Positions 8,591 through 17,722 of a stretch of DNA of 64,000 nucleotides are shown here, in pieces. The stretch comes from Halomonas borealis. GTDB lineage: Bacteria; Pseudomonadota; Gammaproteobacteria; Pseudomonadales; Halomonadaceae. Position 1 is the first letter of the stretch; each line of letters begins with the position of its first letter. The notes beneath the pieces were generated by a model. That model had not been told where the DNA came from. It did no database searches and saw only the letters and a list, made by a program, of their open reading frames with translations. The position numbers were made by a program, and so were the translations under genes. The DNA lies in NCBI RefSeq assembly GCF_004798905.1, contig NZ_SDMO01000003.1:186001-250000 (forward strand), given 5' to 3'.

Positions 8591-9364
8591 ATGAAACGGA
8601 TCTTTCAATTCGTCGGTTTTCTGGCCATGGCGCTGTGGCTGGCCGGCTGTGCCGCCTTCGAGCGCTCGCCCCAGGCCGAGACGGCCCTCGGTGAGCTGCC
8701 GGCCAGCTACCGCGGCGAGCTACCCTGCGCCGACTGTGCCGGCATTCGCCACCATCTCTCGCTGTTTCCCGATGGGGTCTACAGCCTGGAAACGGTCTAT
8801 CTGGGGAGTGAGGAAGATCGGCGTTTTCATGAGCGGGGCGAGTGGTCGCTGGATGCGACCGGCGACACCCTGACCCTGGCGGGCGGTGATAGCGGGCCGC
8901 GTCAGTGGCGGATACGCGGCGAGGCCGCTAGCCTCGAAATGCTCGACCTCGAGGGGCGCGAGATCGACTCGTCGTTGAACTATCGCTTGCAGCGCACCGA
9001 GGAGTTCGTCACCGAGACCCTGGAAGACAGCTACTGGAAGCTGATCGAGCTGGGCGGCGAGGCGGTCTCCGTGAAGGAAGGCACGCGTGAGCCGCATCTG
9101 GTTTTCCACGCTGATCAGGCCCGCTTGAGCGGCTTCAGCGGCTGTAATCGGCTGACCGGTGAGTATCAGCGCGACGGCGATAGCCTGAGCATCGGTCCGC
9201 TCGCCAGCACGCGCAGGGCCTGCCTGCCGGGCCCTGACCTCGAGCCGCGCTTCCTGGCGATGTTCGAGGAGGTCGCGGGGTATCGGGTGCGGGCCGACCG
9301 CCTCGAGCTCGTCGATGCCGAAGGCGAGGTGCTGGCGCGGTTCGAGGTGCGCCACCTGACCTGA
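8591..9364 (+). CDS. Outer-membrane lipoprotein with NlpE and META domains
   Basis: This 257-residue protein has a lipoprotein signal ending LAGC, with Cys20 as the lipidated residue. Residues about 37-130 match the NlpE N-terminal domain, including the GELPCADCAGI pattern with its CxxC pair. Residues about 140-255 match a META/HslJ domain, with FSGCNRLTGEY and the later STRRAC motif. NlpE in E. coli monitors lipoprotein trafficking, adhesion and copper stress through Cpx, while META domains are found in heat-inducible HslJ and in surface antigens. The combination suggests an envelope-stress lipoprotein. It is a single gene followed by a strong terminator. Confidence 0.82.
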   Translation: MKRIFQFVGFLAMALWLAGCAAFERSPQAETALGELPASYRGELPCADCAGIRHHLSLFPDGVYSLETVYLGSEEDRRFHERGEWSLDATGDTLTLAGGDSGPRQWRIRGEAASLEMLDLEGREIDSSLNYRLQRTEEFVTETLEDSYWKLIELGGEAVSVKEGTREPHLVFHADQARLSGFSGCNRLTGEYQRDGDSLSIGPLASTRRACLPGPDLEPRFLAMFEEVAGYRVRADRLELVDAEGEVLARFEVRHLT

Positions 9365-9392
9365 ATACGCGCGGCGTCGCGGCCAACGACAA

Positions 9393-9427
9393 GCGGCCGG
9401 CCCCCTCGGGGGCCGGCCGCTTCGTTT
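9393..9427 (+). terminator. Rho-independent terminator after the NlpE-META gene
   Basis: A GC-rich perfect inverted repeat of 13 bases (9393-9405 and 9408-9420) is followed by TTCGTTT. It lies between the plus-strand lipoprotein gene and the convergent YebC-family gene and could serve both, although the T-rich tail favours the plus strand. Confidence 0.8.
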
Positions 9428-9465
9428 CATGCGTCAGCGCGCGGCGACCAGCGCCGCCGCCGGGC

Positions 9466-10185
9466 TCACGGCAACTCGGCGCTATGGTAGACGTTCTGCA
9501 CGTCGTCCACGTTGTTGAGCATGTCCAGCAGCTTCTCGAACTGCGCCACATCGTCACCCTCTACCGGGGTGGTGGCCTGGGGCAGGAACTGGATCTCGTC
9601 GGTCTCGAAGTCCTGCTCGCCGAAGGCGTCGAGCAGCGCCTGCTTGGCCTTGGCGTACTCGGTATGCGGGGCGAAGATGGTGATCCGACCGTCCTCGTTC
9701 TCGATGTCGGTGACATCGACATCGGCCTCCATCAGCGCCTCGAGCACGCCTTCCTCGTCGCTGCCCGCGAAGGCCAGGATGGCGCAGTGATCGAACATGT
9801 GGCTGACGCTGCCCGGGGTGCCCAGCTTGCTCTTGGTCTTGTTGAAGCAGGTGCGCACATCGCCGATGGTGCGATTGGGGTTGTCGGTTAGGCACTCGAC
9901 GATGACCATGGCGTTGCCGGGGCCGAAGCCCTCGTAGCGTGCCGCCTCGTAGTCTTCGCCGCCGACCCCGTTGGCCTTGTCCAGCGCCTTGTCGATCACG
10001 TGGGACGGCACCTGGTCCTTCTTGGCGCGCTCGATCAGCCCGCGCAGCGACAGGTTACTGTTGGGGTCGACGCCGCCCTGCTTGGCGCAGACGTAGATCT
10101 CGCGGCCGTACTTGCTGTAGACCTTGGTCTTGGCATCGGCCGTCTTGGCCATGGATTCCTTGCGGTTCTGGAAGGCCCTGCCCAT
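9466..10185 (-). CDS. YebC/PmpR-family DNA-binding protein (YeeN-like)
   Basis: The 239-residue product is a full-length member of the YebC family, with the conserved segments [35 protein letters not shown] and GSVSHMFD. Family members are annotated as transcriptional regulators, and some help ribosomes translate proline stretches. The short, divergent N-terminus starting MGR is like E. coli YeeN rather than YebC, which usually sits beside ruvC; no ruv genes are near here. An AGGAC ribosome-binding site precedes the ATG at 10185. It is a monocistronic gene divergent from the M24 hydrolase. Confidence 0.85.
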   Translation of the reverse strand: MGRAFQNRKESMAKTADAKTKVYSKYGREIYVCAKQGGVDPNSNLSLRGLIERAKKDQVPSHVIDKALDKANGVGGEDYEAARYEGFGPGNAMVIVECLTDNPNRTIGDVRTCFNKTKSKLGTPGSVSHMFDHCAILAFAGSDEEGVLEALMEADVDVTDIENEDGRITIFAPHTEYAKAKQALLDAFGEQDFETDEIQFLPQATTPVEGDDVAQFEKLLDMLNNVDDVQNVYHSAELP

Positions 10186-10321
10186 TGCATTGTCCTGTTG
10201 CGACTATTCTAGGCTCTGGATTCTACGAGACAGCGGGCCACGGTGACAGTCCTGATTTTGCCGCCGCCGCTGCCACGCGGCCCGGCTACACTGGCCTCAG
10301 GCCAACCCGTGGAGTCAGCAT

Positions 10322-11509
10322 ATGGATCATCTCGCCTATCGTCATGCCCTCGCCGAGCGCCTCGCAGGCAGTGAGCTTCCCATGCCCGAGGCCGAGCTCG
10401 ATGGTCGCTGTCGGCGCTTGCGCGCGGCGATGAGCGAGGCCGGCCTCGAGGCGTTGCTGCTCAGCGACCCCGCCGACCTCTACTATCTCACCGGCTATCA
10501 CACCTTCGAGGTTTCGGTGCACGCCTGCCTGGTGGTCACCGCCACGCGGCTGGTGCTGCAGGTGCCCTCCATCGAGACCGGCCCGGCGGTGGTGACCGCC
10601 CGAGTAGACGAGGTGCTCGGCTACCGCTGGGAGAACCCGGGAGAGGTGATCGAGCCGTTGGTCGAGACCCTGGCCGCGCACCGGGCCATCGGCCTCGACC
10701 CGATGAGCGCCGGGCTGCGTCACGGGGTGCTGGCGCCCCTACAGGCTCGGCTGGGCGCCGAGCGTTTCCGTGACGATGGCGGGGCGTTGGTCGATGCGCT
10801 GCGGCTGGTCAAGAGCCCGCTGGAGCTCGACTGCCTGCGCGAGAGCGCGCGCATCACCGGGCTCGGCATCCGCGCCGCTCGCGAGGTCATCGCCCCCGGC
10901 GTGACCGATGGCGCGGTGGCGGCCGAGGGCGCCCGGGCGATGCTGTCGGCGGGCAGCGAGTTCATGAGCCTGCAGCCGATCGTCACCGTCGGCGCGCGCT
11001 CGGGCACCATCCACGTCAACCACAAGCGACGGGTGATCGGCGCGGACGAGCCGGTGTTCCTGGAATTCGGTTCCGCCTGGGAGCGTTACACCGCGCCGAT
11101 GATGAGCACCGTGGTGGCCGGCCACGCCGGCGCCGAGATGGGTGAGTTGCGCGATGCCTGTCGGGCCGCCTTCGAGGCGCTGTGCGCGGCCATGCGGCCG
11201 GGCAACACCTTCGATGAGGCTGCCCGGGCCGGCGAGGCGGCGCTGGCGTCGGTGGCCGACCGGGCGTTCTTCTCCGGCGTCTTCGGTTATGCGGTGGGCG
11301 CTCAGTTCCCGCCCAGCTGGGTCGAGGGAACGGGCTTCATCGCCCGCGGCCAGGTGCGTGAATTCCAGGCCGACATGGTCTTCCATCTGCCGCTGTGCCT
11401 GCGCCTTCCGGGGCGTTTCGGCATCGGCATCAGTGATACCGTGCGCGTGACCCCGGCCGGCGGCGAGCCGCTCACCGACAATGACTGGCGGCTGCACGAA
11501 CGGCCTTGA
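10322..11509 (+). CDS. M24-fold (creatinase/ectoine-hydrolase-like) hydrolase lacking the metal ligands
   Basis: This 395-residue protein has the creatinase N-terminal domain (about 25-160, with SDPADLYYLTGYH) and an M24 pita-bread C-terminal domain. The five metal ligands of true aminopeptidases are not there: the Asp/Asp pair is replaced in FLEFGSAWERYTAP, the GHGIG-type histidine is a tyrosine in GYAVG, and the last glutamate region reads GISDTVRVT. That pattern, with PPSW and ADMVFH, resembles metal-independent creatinase and ectoine hydrolase (DoeA/EutD) enzymes, so amidine or amide hydrolysis is more likely than peptide cleavage. The substrate is unknown. The downstream oxidoreductase is on the same strand and may be co-transcribed. 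Confidence 0.75.
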   Translation: MDHLAYRHALAERLAGSELPMPEAELDGRCRRLRAAMSEAGLEALLLSDPADLYYLTGYHTFEVSVHACLVVTATRLVLQVPSIETGPAVVTARVDEVLGYRWENPGEVIEPLVETLAAHRAIGLDPMSAGLRHGVLAPLQARLGAERFRDDGGALVDALRLVKSPLELDCLRESARITGLGIRAAREVIAPGVTDGAVAAEGARAMLSAGSEFMSLQPIVTVGARSGTIHVNHKRRVIGADEPVFLEFGSAWERYTAPMMSTVVAGHAGAEMGELRDACRAAFEALCAAMRPGNTFDEAARAGEAALASVADRAFFSGVFGYAVGAQFPPSWVEGTGFIARGQVREFQADMVFHLPLCLRLPGRFGIGISDTVRVTPAGGEPLTDNDWRLHERP

Positions 11510-11571
11510 AGGGCGAGGGAATGCCTCAATCTCTCTTGTACCAGCCAATGATGGATACCTCAGGAGGCAAG

Positions 11572-12579
11572 ATGCAGGTCGTGACACTCAAGGCCCCCGG
11601 CGGGCTCGATCGCCTCGATGTTCATGAGGGCGAGGACCCCGGCGATCCGGCCCCTGGTGAGATACGCGTGCGGCTGCACGCCAGCTCGCTCAACTTCCAC
11701 GACTACGGCGTGGTCACCGGCAAGATGACCGGCGAGGATGGCCGCATCCCGATGTCGGACGGCGCCGGCGTGGTCGAGGCGATCGGCCAGGGCGTCGACG
11801 AGTTCGCCGTCGGCGATGCCGTGGTCTCCACCTTCTTCCCCGAGTGGCAGGATGGCCCGGCGCGGCATGGCGACTTCGCCAGCGTGCCGGGGGACGGCAT
11901 CGACGGCTACGCGCGCGAATCGGTGGTGCGTCCAGTGGCCTGGTTCACCCGTCAACCCGAGGGCTGGTCCCACGCCGAGGCGGCCACCCTGCCCACCGCG
12001 GGACTGACCGCCTGGCGCGCCCTGGTCAGCGATGGTGGCCTCAAGGCGGGCGATAGCGTGCTGGTGCTGGGCACCGGCGGGGTATCGATCTTCGCCCTGC
12101 AGTTCGCCCGCCTGATGGGCGCCCGGGTGATCGCCACCTCGTCGTCCGATGCCAAGCTCGAGCGGCTTCGCGAGCTGGGCGCCGAGCACGTCATCAACTA
12201 CCGCGACGAGCCCGAGTGGGGCCGCAAGGTGAAGGCGCTGACCGGCGGTGCCGGCGTCGATCAGGTGATCGAGGTGGGCGGCCCGGGAACCCTGCCGCAG
12301 TCCATCGAGGCGGTACGCATCGGCGGCCACATCTCGTTGATCGGCGTGTTGACCGGCCGCGGCGGCGAGGTGCCGACGGCCAAGTTGATGGCCAAGCAGG
12401 CCCGCCTGCAGGGGCTGATCGTCGGCAGCCGGACCCAGCAACAGGCGATGATTCGCGCCATCGAGGCCGGCGGCGTGAAGCCGGTGATCGATCGCGAGTT
12501 CCCGCTGGCGGAGATCGCCGAGGCCTTCCGCCACCAGGAGTCCGGCCGCCACTTCGGCAAGATCTGCCTGAGCTGGTGA
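11572..12579 (+). CDS. Zinc-independent MDR-family NAD(P)-dependent oxidoreductase
   Basis: This 335-residue medium-chain dehydrogenase/reductase has a GroES-like N-terminal domain with SSLNFHDYGVV, where the zinc-ligand Cys of alcohol dehydrogenases is absent. A Rossmann fold follows at about residues 150-290, with the nucleotide-binding pattern VLGTGGVSIFALQ. I chose ATG 11572 because AGGAGG lies just upstream at 11562-11567; upstream ATGs at 11521 or earlier would extend it. Quinone reductase or enoyl reductase activity is likely by family, but the substrate cannot be read. It begins about 60 bases after the M24 hydrolase gene on the same strand. Confidence 0.82.
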   Translation: MQVVTLKAPGGLDRLDVHEGEDPGDPAPGEIRVRLHASSLNFHDYGVVTGKMTGEDGRIPMSDGAGVVEAIGQGVDEFAVGDAVVSTFFPEWQDGPARHGDFASVPGDGIDGYARESVVRPVAWFTRQPEGWSHAEAATLPTAGLTAWRALVSDGGLKAGDSVLVLGTGGVSIFALQFARLMGARVIATSSSDAKLERLRELGAEHVINYRDEPEWGRKVKALTGGAGVDQVIEVGGPGTLPQSIEAVRIGGHISLIGVLTGRGGEVPTAKLMAKQARLQGLIVGSRTQQQAMIRAIEAGGVKPVIDREFPLAEIAEAFRHQESGRHFGKICLSW

Positions 12580-12803
12580 GCGTGACCGCCTGACGCGAGG
12601 GGCGCGTGTCGTCACTGGCCGAGAGGCGGCGACACGCGCAGGCCTTGGCCGCGATCCCGGCGCTTGACGGCGAGACGTCGCCCGCTAGGCTGGTCTGCGT
12701 GGTGCCGTGACGGCCCGGCTGTCCGGGGCTCGCTCGGCTCTCAGCATGCTCCGCCGCGGCATCGCCGGCGGGCCGTCTCCTCGCTCGCCCCAAGGAACTC
12801 GCC

Positions 12804-14009
12804 ATGCGATGCTTCAAGGACTGGTCGATCCCCGCCGTCACCGCCGGTTTCGTGGCCGTGCTGGTCTCCTACGCGGGACCGTTGGCGATCTTCTTCCAGG
12901 CCGCTCAGAGCGCCGCTATCTCGCCGGGGATGATGACTTCCTGGGTGTGGGCGATCTCGATGGGCGCCGCCGTCTCCGGCATCGGGCTCAGCCTGTGGCT
13001 GCGGGTGCCGGTGATCACCGCCTGGTCGGCGCCGGGCACGGCGCTGCTGGTGACGCTGTTCCCCGCGCTGTCGCTTGGCGAGGCGGTGGGTGCCTATCTC
13101 ACCGCGGCGGTGGCGATCCTGGTGATCGGGCTGACCGGCTCCTTCGATCGCATCATCCGGTGGATCCCGCCCGGCATCGCCAGCGCCATGATGGCGGGCA
13201 TCCTGTTCCAGTTCGGGGTCGGTGTCTTCGAGTCGCTGGCCACGGTACCGGCGCTGATGGTCGGCATGCTGCTGGCCTACCTGGTGTTCAAGCGCCTGAC
13301 GCCACGCTACTGCCTGGTGCTGTTGTTGATCGTCGGCGTCGGCCTGGCCGTGGTGCTGGAGGGGGCGAGCCTCGAGGGTGTCGCGCTCGAGCTGGCGGAG
13401 CCCCGGTTCATCCACCCCGAATGGACCTGGCAGGGCACGCTCGGCCTGGCGATTCCGTTAGTGTTGGTCAGCCTGACGGGGCAATTCCTGCCGGGCATGG
13501 CGATCCTGCGCACCTCCGGCTATGACACGCCGGCCCGGCCGATCGTCACCGTGGCCGGCCTGACATCGCTGGTCACCGCCTGTTTCGGCGGTATCACCAC
13601 GGCGATCGCGGCGATCACCGCGGCGATCTGTACCGGCGAGGAGGCGCACCCGGATCGCGGCAAGCGCTATGTGGCGGGGATCGCCTGTGGCCTCTTCTAC
13701 CTGATCGGGGGGACCTTCGCCGGCACCATCGTGTTGCTGGTCGCCGCGCTGCCCGGCGAATTCGTGACGGTGCTGGCCGGCCTGGCACTGATCGGCGCCA
13801 TCTCCAGCAACGTCAGCGCCTTCACCGCGTGCAAGGATCATCTCGAGGCCTCGGTGATCACCTTCCTGGCCACCGCCTCGGGGGTGAGCTTCTTGGGGCT
13901 GGGGTCGGCCTTCTGGGGCGTGGTGATCGGCGCGATCGCCTACCTCGTACTGCATCGCGGCACCGCCCCCGATGGTGAGCCGGAGAAGGCCGCCGGCGGC
14001 TCACCCTGA
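12804..14009 (+). CDS. benE: BenE-family benzoate/H+ symporter-like transporter
   Basis: This 401-residue integral membrane protein has about a dozen hydrophobic segments and the BenE-family signature of Gly/Ala-rich repeats (for example AWSAPGTALLVTLFPALS and the later AAICTGEEAHPD). E. coli YdcO and Acinetobacter BenE belong here; BenE takes up benzoate with protons. AAGGA precedes the start. No benzoate-degradation gene is nearby, so the natural substrate is uncertain. The 224-base gap upstream shows no other gene. Confidence 0.85.
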   Translation: MRCFKDWSIPAVTAGFVAVLVSYAGPLAIFFQAAQSAAISPGMMTSWVWAISMGAAVSGIGLSLWLRVPVITAWSAPGTALLVTLFPALSLGEAVGAYLTAAVAILVIGLTGSFDRIIRWIPPGIASAMMAGILFQFGVGVFESLATVPALMVGMLLAYLVFKRLTPRYCLVLLLIVGVGLAVVLEGASLEGVALELAEPRFIHPEWTWQGTLGLAIPLVLVSLTGQFLPGMAILRTSGYDTPARPIVTVAGLTSLVTACFGGITTAIAAITAAICTGEEAHPDRGKRYVAGIACGLFYLIGGTFAGTIVLLVAALPGEFVTVLAGLALIGAISSNVSAFTACKDHLEASVITFLATASGVSFLGLGSAFWGVVIGAIAYLVLHRGTAPDGEPEKAAGGSP

Positions 14010-14131
14010 AGGCGGCGGATGACCGGCGCGCGGCCCCTTGGCACCCGATCATCTTGCGGTTCGTCGGCGCAGGGCGCCGCGAGCCGAGGCCGCTTGGCAG
14101 CCGGTTGGCCGGGCCTTATGATGCGGGGGAT

Positions 14132-14207
14132 GCCGGTGTGGCTCAGTGGGTAGAGCAACGCACTCGTAATGCGTAGGTCGGTGGTTCGAGTCCACTCACC
14201 GGCACCA
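14132..14207 (+). tRNA. tRNA-Thr (anticodon CGT)
   Basis: The 76 bases fold as a standard cloverleaf: acceptor GCCGGTG pairs with CACCGGC, D arm GCTC/GAGC, anticodon stem ACGCA/TGCGT around loop CTCGTAA giving anticodon CGT, and T arm GTGG-TTCGAGT-CCAC. The discriminator base is followed by an encoded CCA at 14205-14207. It reads ACG codons. Confidence 0.97.
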
Positions 14208-14220
14208 GCGACAGGCATGC

Positions 14221-14259
14221 AAACGGCCACTTAGCGAATCATCGCGGTGGCCGTTTCTC
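14221..14259 (+). terminator. Terminator downstream of tRNA-Thr
   Basis: A perfect 10-base inverted repeat (14221-14230 and 14247-14256) encloses a second short hairpin (GCGA 14234-14237 with TCGC 14242-14245) and ends in a T-rich tract. It sits 14 bases past the tRNA and, read on the other strand, just below the end of the biotin carboxylase gene, so it may serve both sides. Confidence 0.75.
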
Positions 14260-14290
14260 GTTGTGGGTCAGCGGCGTGGGTCGGCGGCGA

Positions 14291-16060
14291 TCAGTCCGTC
14301 GTGACATGGGCGAGCGTGCTGCCCGCCTCGAGCGTGCTGCCTGTCTGGGCCTGAATCACCAGCGTACCGGCCCGGTCGGCGACGACCTGGGTCTCCATCT
14401 TCATCGCCTCCATGATGGCGATCCCGTCGCCCGCCGCCACCCGGCAGCCATCCTCGACCTGCCAGGCCAGCAGCGTGCCACTGATGGGCGCGGTGATGCC
14501 GACGTCATCGTCGGTCGGCTCGCCGGAGAGGCGGGTCGGTTCTTCGCTCGGCGCCATGCCTTGCAGCAGGCGGGTGGGCAGGCCGATCCGGTGGCGCTTG
14601 CCATCGATATCGATCATGGCATGCAGCATGCCCGGCTCATCGGCCGGCGCCTGGCGGGGCGCCCAGTCCAGAGGCGTGTGGAAGTCGGTATCGATCCAGC
14701 GCGTATGCACCTTGAAGTCGTCATCTCCGGTGAAGTCCGGATGGGCCATGACGGCACGGTGGAAGGGCAGCACCGAGGCGACGCCGTCGATATGAAACTG
14801 CTCGAGTGCTCGGCGGGAGCGGGCGATGGCCTGCTCGCGGGTGGCCCCGGTGACGATCAGCTTGGCCATCAGCGAATCGAAGTGCCCCGATACGCCGTCG
14901 CCGCTTTCCACGCCGCTATCCAGGCGCACGCCGGCCCCGCTGGGGGCGTGGAATGCCGTGATGCGCCCGGGAGTGGGCAAGAAGCCCTTGGCGGCATCTT
15001 CGGCGTTGATACGGAACTCGAAGCTGTGGCCGCGTGGGACGGGTGTCTCGGTGAAGGAGAGTGGTAGCCCCTCGGCGATGCGTAGCTGTTCGGTGACCAG
15101 GTCGATGCCGGCCGTCTCCTCGGTGACGGGATGCTCGACCTGCAGTCGGGTGTTGACCTCGAGGAACGACAGGGTGCCGTCGCTTCCGAGCAGAAATTCG
15201 ACCGTGCCGGCGCCCACGTAGCCTGCCCGGGCGCAGATGTCGTGTGCGGCGCGATGAATCTGCCGGCGCTGTGACTCGCTGAGACAGGGGGCCGGCGCCT
15301 CCTCGACGAGCTTCTGGTTGCGCCGCTGCAACGAGCAGTCGCGGGTGCCCACGACGACCACCGTACCGTGGTGGTCACCGATCACCTGCGCCTCGATGTG
15401 GCGAGGGCGGTCGAGGAACTGCTCGACGAAGCACTCGCCACGCCCGAAGGCGGCCTCGGCCTCGCGCACCGCCGAGTGATAGCAATCGGCGACCTCGTCC
15501 ATGTGCCAGGCGATCTTGAGGCCTCGGCCGCCACCGCCGAAGGCGGCCTTGATGGCGATCGGCAGGCCGTGCCGCTCGGCGAAGGCCACCACGTCCTCGG
15601 CGCCTGCCACGGGGTCCGGGGTGCCCTGGACCAGCGGGGCGCCGACCTCGAGCGCTAGCCGGCGGGCCGCGACCTTGTCGCCCAGCGTTTCGATGGTGCT
15701 CGGGCTCGGGCCGATCCAGGCAAGCCCCGCCGCCTCGACGGCGCGGGCGAAGTCGGCGCGCTCGGAGAGGAAGCCGTAGCCCGGGTGCACGGCGTCGGCC
15801 CCCGCGCGGCGGGCCACTTCCAGCAGCGTGTCGATCGACAGGTAGCTCTCGTCGGGGCGTTCGCCGCCGAGGGCGAAGGCTTCGTCGGCGAGGCGCACAT
15901 GCAGGGCCTCGAGGTCGCCGTCGGCGTAGACGGCGATCGAGGTGGCGCCATGGTCGCGACAGGCATGAATGAGGCGCACCGCGATCTCGCCGCGATTGGC
16001 GATCAGCACTCGGCGGATGGGGCGGTGCGCGGCATCATGATGAGCGAGTTGAGGATTCAT
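14291..16060 (-). CDS. Biotin carboxylase fused to a biotin carrier domain
   Basis: This 589-residue protein starts with a biotin carboxylase (about 15-465: LIANRGEIAVR, the ATP-grasp loop KAAFGGGGRGLKIA, EVNTRLQVEHPVTE) and ends with a biotinyl domain in which EAMKMET marks the biotinylated lysine at about residue 550. By family it charges its own biotin with bicarbonate and ATP. It overlaps the PxpBC-type gene by four bases (ATGA, 16057-16060) and is the last gene of a four-gene operon. Its partner carboxyl acceptor is therefore probably the upstream PxpBC-like carboxyltransferase or its lactam substrate. Classical acetyl-CoA carboxylase AccC lacks the C-terminal carrier, so a housekeeping role is unlikely. 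Confidence 0.87.
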   Translation of the reverse strand: MNPQLAHHDAAHRPIRRVLIANRGEIAVRLIHACRDHGATSIAVYADGDLEALHVRLADEAFALGGERPDESYLSIDTLLEVARRAGADAVHPGYGFLSERADFARAVEAAGLAWIGPSPSTIETLGDKVAARRLALEVGAPLVQGTPDPVAGAEDVVAFAERHGLPIAIKAAFGGGGRGLKIAWHMDEVADCYHSAVREAEAAFGRGECFVEQFLDRPRHIEAQVIGDHHGTVVVVGTRDCSLQRRNQKLVEEAPAPCLSESQRRQIHRAAHDICARAGYVGAGTVEFLLGSDGTLSFLEVNTRLQVEHPVTEETAGIDLVTEQLRIAEGLPLSFTETPVPRGHSFEFRINAEDAAKGFLPTPGRITAFHAPSGAGVRLDSGVESGDGVSGHFDSLMAKLIVTGATREQAIARSRRALEQFHIDGVASVLPFHRAVMAHPDFTGDDDFKVHTRWIDTDFHTPLDWAPRQAPADEPGMLHAMIDIDGKRHRIGLPTRLLQGMAPSEEPTRLSGEPTDDDVGITAPISGTLLAWQVEDGCRVAAGDGIAIMEAMKMETQVVADRAGTLVIQAQTGSTLEAGSTLAHVTTD

Positions 16061-17664
16061 GTGGACGTCTCGAGGCTGTTCGGGCCGCGGGTGTCATCGC
16101 CGCCCAGGGGTTCAAAGGCGCTGATCGGGTTGAAGCGCAGCGAGGCGTTGGCCGGTATCTGGCCCGCCAGGTCCAGGTGATAGTCGGCCACGCAGGCGAT
16201 CACCGGGTAGCCGCCGGTCAGCGGGTGGTCGGCCAGGAACAGCACCGGCTGCCCGTCGGCGGGAACCTGGATGGCGCCGGTGACCGTGCCTTCGCTGGGT
16301 AATTCGGCACTGTCGGTGCGTTCCAGGGGGTGTTCGCCTGCCAGGCGCAGGCCCACGCGGTCAGAGCGCCCCGTGACTCGCCAGTCCTGGGAGCAGAGCG
16401 TCTCCTGGCCCTGTGCGGTGAACCAGTCGCTGCGGGGCCCCATGACGACATCCAGGGTGATCGTCTGGCCGGCCCGCGGCAGCGCAAAGGCCGCGTCTTC
16501 CTCTAGGGAGAGCGCCGTCGATGGCAGGTCGGACGAGCACAGCGGGTCGCCACGCTCGAGCGGTGTCGGCCCCAGCTTGGCGAGGGTGTCGGTGGAGCGA
16601 CTGCCCAGCACGGGGGGCACATCGAATCCGCCGCGCAGGGCGAGATAACTGCGCAGCCCGGCGCTGGGGGCGCCCAGCGTCAGGGTGTCGCCGGGGGCCA
16701 GCTCGATGGGTCGGCCGACCGATGGGGTCAGTGTCTCGCCGGCCTCGCTGCGGATGGAGAGGGCCAGATGCGCCCCGGTCACGCCGACCAGCGCCGGGCG
16801 GTGACAACGCAGCTGGAGCCCCCCCAGGGCGACCTCGAGGGTCGCGGCATCCGTGGGGTTGCCGACCAGTCGATTGGCCGCACGGAAGGCGCCGCGATCC
16901 ATGGCGCCGGCCGTGGAGACCCCTTGGGCGGTCTGGCCCGGGCGGCCGAGATCCTGGTAGAGGCTCTGCAGCCCGGGGGTGAGGACCTCGAGCGTCGCGG
17001 GCCTAGAGGCGATGGCGTCGGGCCGGGGCGCGGGCACGCTGGTGCGTTGGGGAGGCGTGTCGGTGGCGGTGAACCTGACGCGCATGCCGGGTTGCAGTAG
17101 TGCCGGCGGCGTGCGCCCTGTGTCCCACATGTCGAGTGGCGTGGTGCCGATCAGCTGCCAGCCGCCGGGGCTGGCCGTCGGGTAGACGCCCCCGAAGGCG
17201 CCGGCCAGCGCCACGGAGCCGGCCGGGATACGGGTACGCGGCGAAGGACGCCGCGGGACGTCGAATCCGGCGCCGCCGGAGAGATAGGCGAAGCCCGGCG
17301 CGAAGCCGCAGAAGGCCACCCGATAATCGTGCTCGCCGTGGCGCCGAATCAGCTCGTCGGTGGTCATGTCCAGCAGCCGCGCGACATCATCGAGGTCCTC
17401 GCCGTCGTAGTAGACGGGAATCTCGATCCGTTCGCCGTGGTGATGATCGGCGTTCGTCAACGGCTGTTCGAGCAGTCGCCGGGCCAGGGTGTCGGCATCG
17501 ATGCGTGCCGGGGCGAAGGTCACCAGCAGGGTGCGGGCGGCGGGGATGAGGTGGGTCACGCCGGCGATCGGCGCTTGCCGCAGACGCTCGTAGAGCCCGA
17601 GGGCCTGCCCCAGGTCATCGAGCTCGACGAGCAGCGACGCTAAGTTGACGGGAAGGATTCTCAC
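16057..17664 (-). CDS. 5-oxoprolinase subunits B and C fused (PxpB-PxpC, KipI-KipA type)
   Basis: The 535-residue product joins a PxpB/KipI domain (about 1-215, with CGFAPGFAYLSGG) to a PxpC/KipA domain (about 230-535, with GLQSLYQDLGRPG and GAMDRGAFRAANRLVGN). With PxpA the family forms an ATP-dependent 5-oxoprolinase that opens pyroglutamate to glutamate; the PxpC part is often annotated as a biotin-dependent carboxyltransferase. I place the start at GTG 17664, with AGGAG five bases upstream, because the frame upstream of it is out of register with pxpA and the length then equals PxpB plus PxpC. It lies 58 bases after pxpA and overlaps the biotin carboxylase gene by ATGA. Confidence 0.87.
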   Translation of the reverse strand: MRILPVNLASLLVELDDLGQALGLYERLRQAPIAGVTHLIPAARTLLVTFAPARIDADTLARRLLEQPLTNADHHHGERIEIPVYYDGEDLDDVARLLDMTTDELIRRHGEHDYRVAFCGFAPGFAYLSGGAGFDVPRRPSPRTRIPAGSVALAGAFGGVYPTASPGGWQLIGTTPLDMWDTGRTPPALLQPGMRVRFTATDTPPQRTSVPAPRPDAIASRPATLEVLTPGLQSLYQDLGRPGQTAQGVSTAGAMDRGAFRAANRLVGNPTDAATLEVALGGLQLRCHRPALVGVTGAHLALSIRSEAGETLTPSVGRPIELAPGDTLTLGAPSAGLRSYLALRGGFDVPPVLGSRSTDTLAKLGPTPLERGDPLCSSDLPSTALSLEEDAAFALPRAGQTITLDVVMGPRSDWFTAQGQETLCSQDWRVTGRSDRVGLRLAGEHPLERTDSAELPSEGTVTGAIQVPADGQPVLFLADHPLTGGYPVIACVADYHLDLAGQIPANASLRFNPISAFEPLGGDDTRGPNSLETST

Positions 17665-17722
17665 GATGGCTCCTGACGCGATGTGCTCCTGAAGAAGGGC
17701 CCAGCGGGCGTCGCGATATCGT

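Noticed and set aside
14132..14260. tRNA-Thr as the attachment site of an integrated element
   Set aside because: No integrase gene and no repeat of the tRNA 3' end are seen in the flanking DNA; both sides are ordinary operons.
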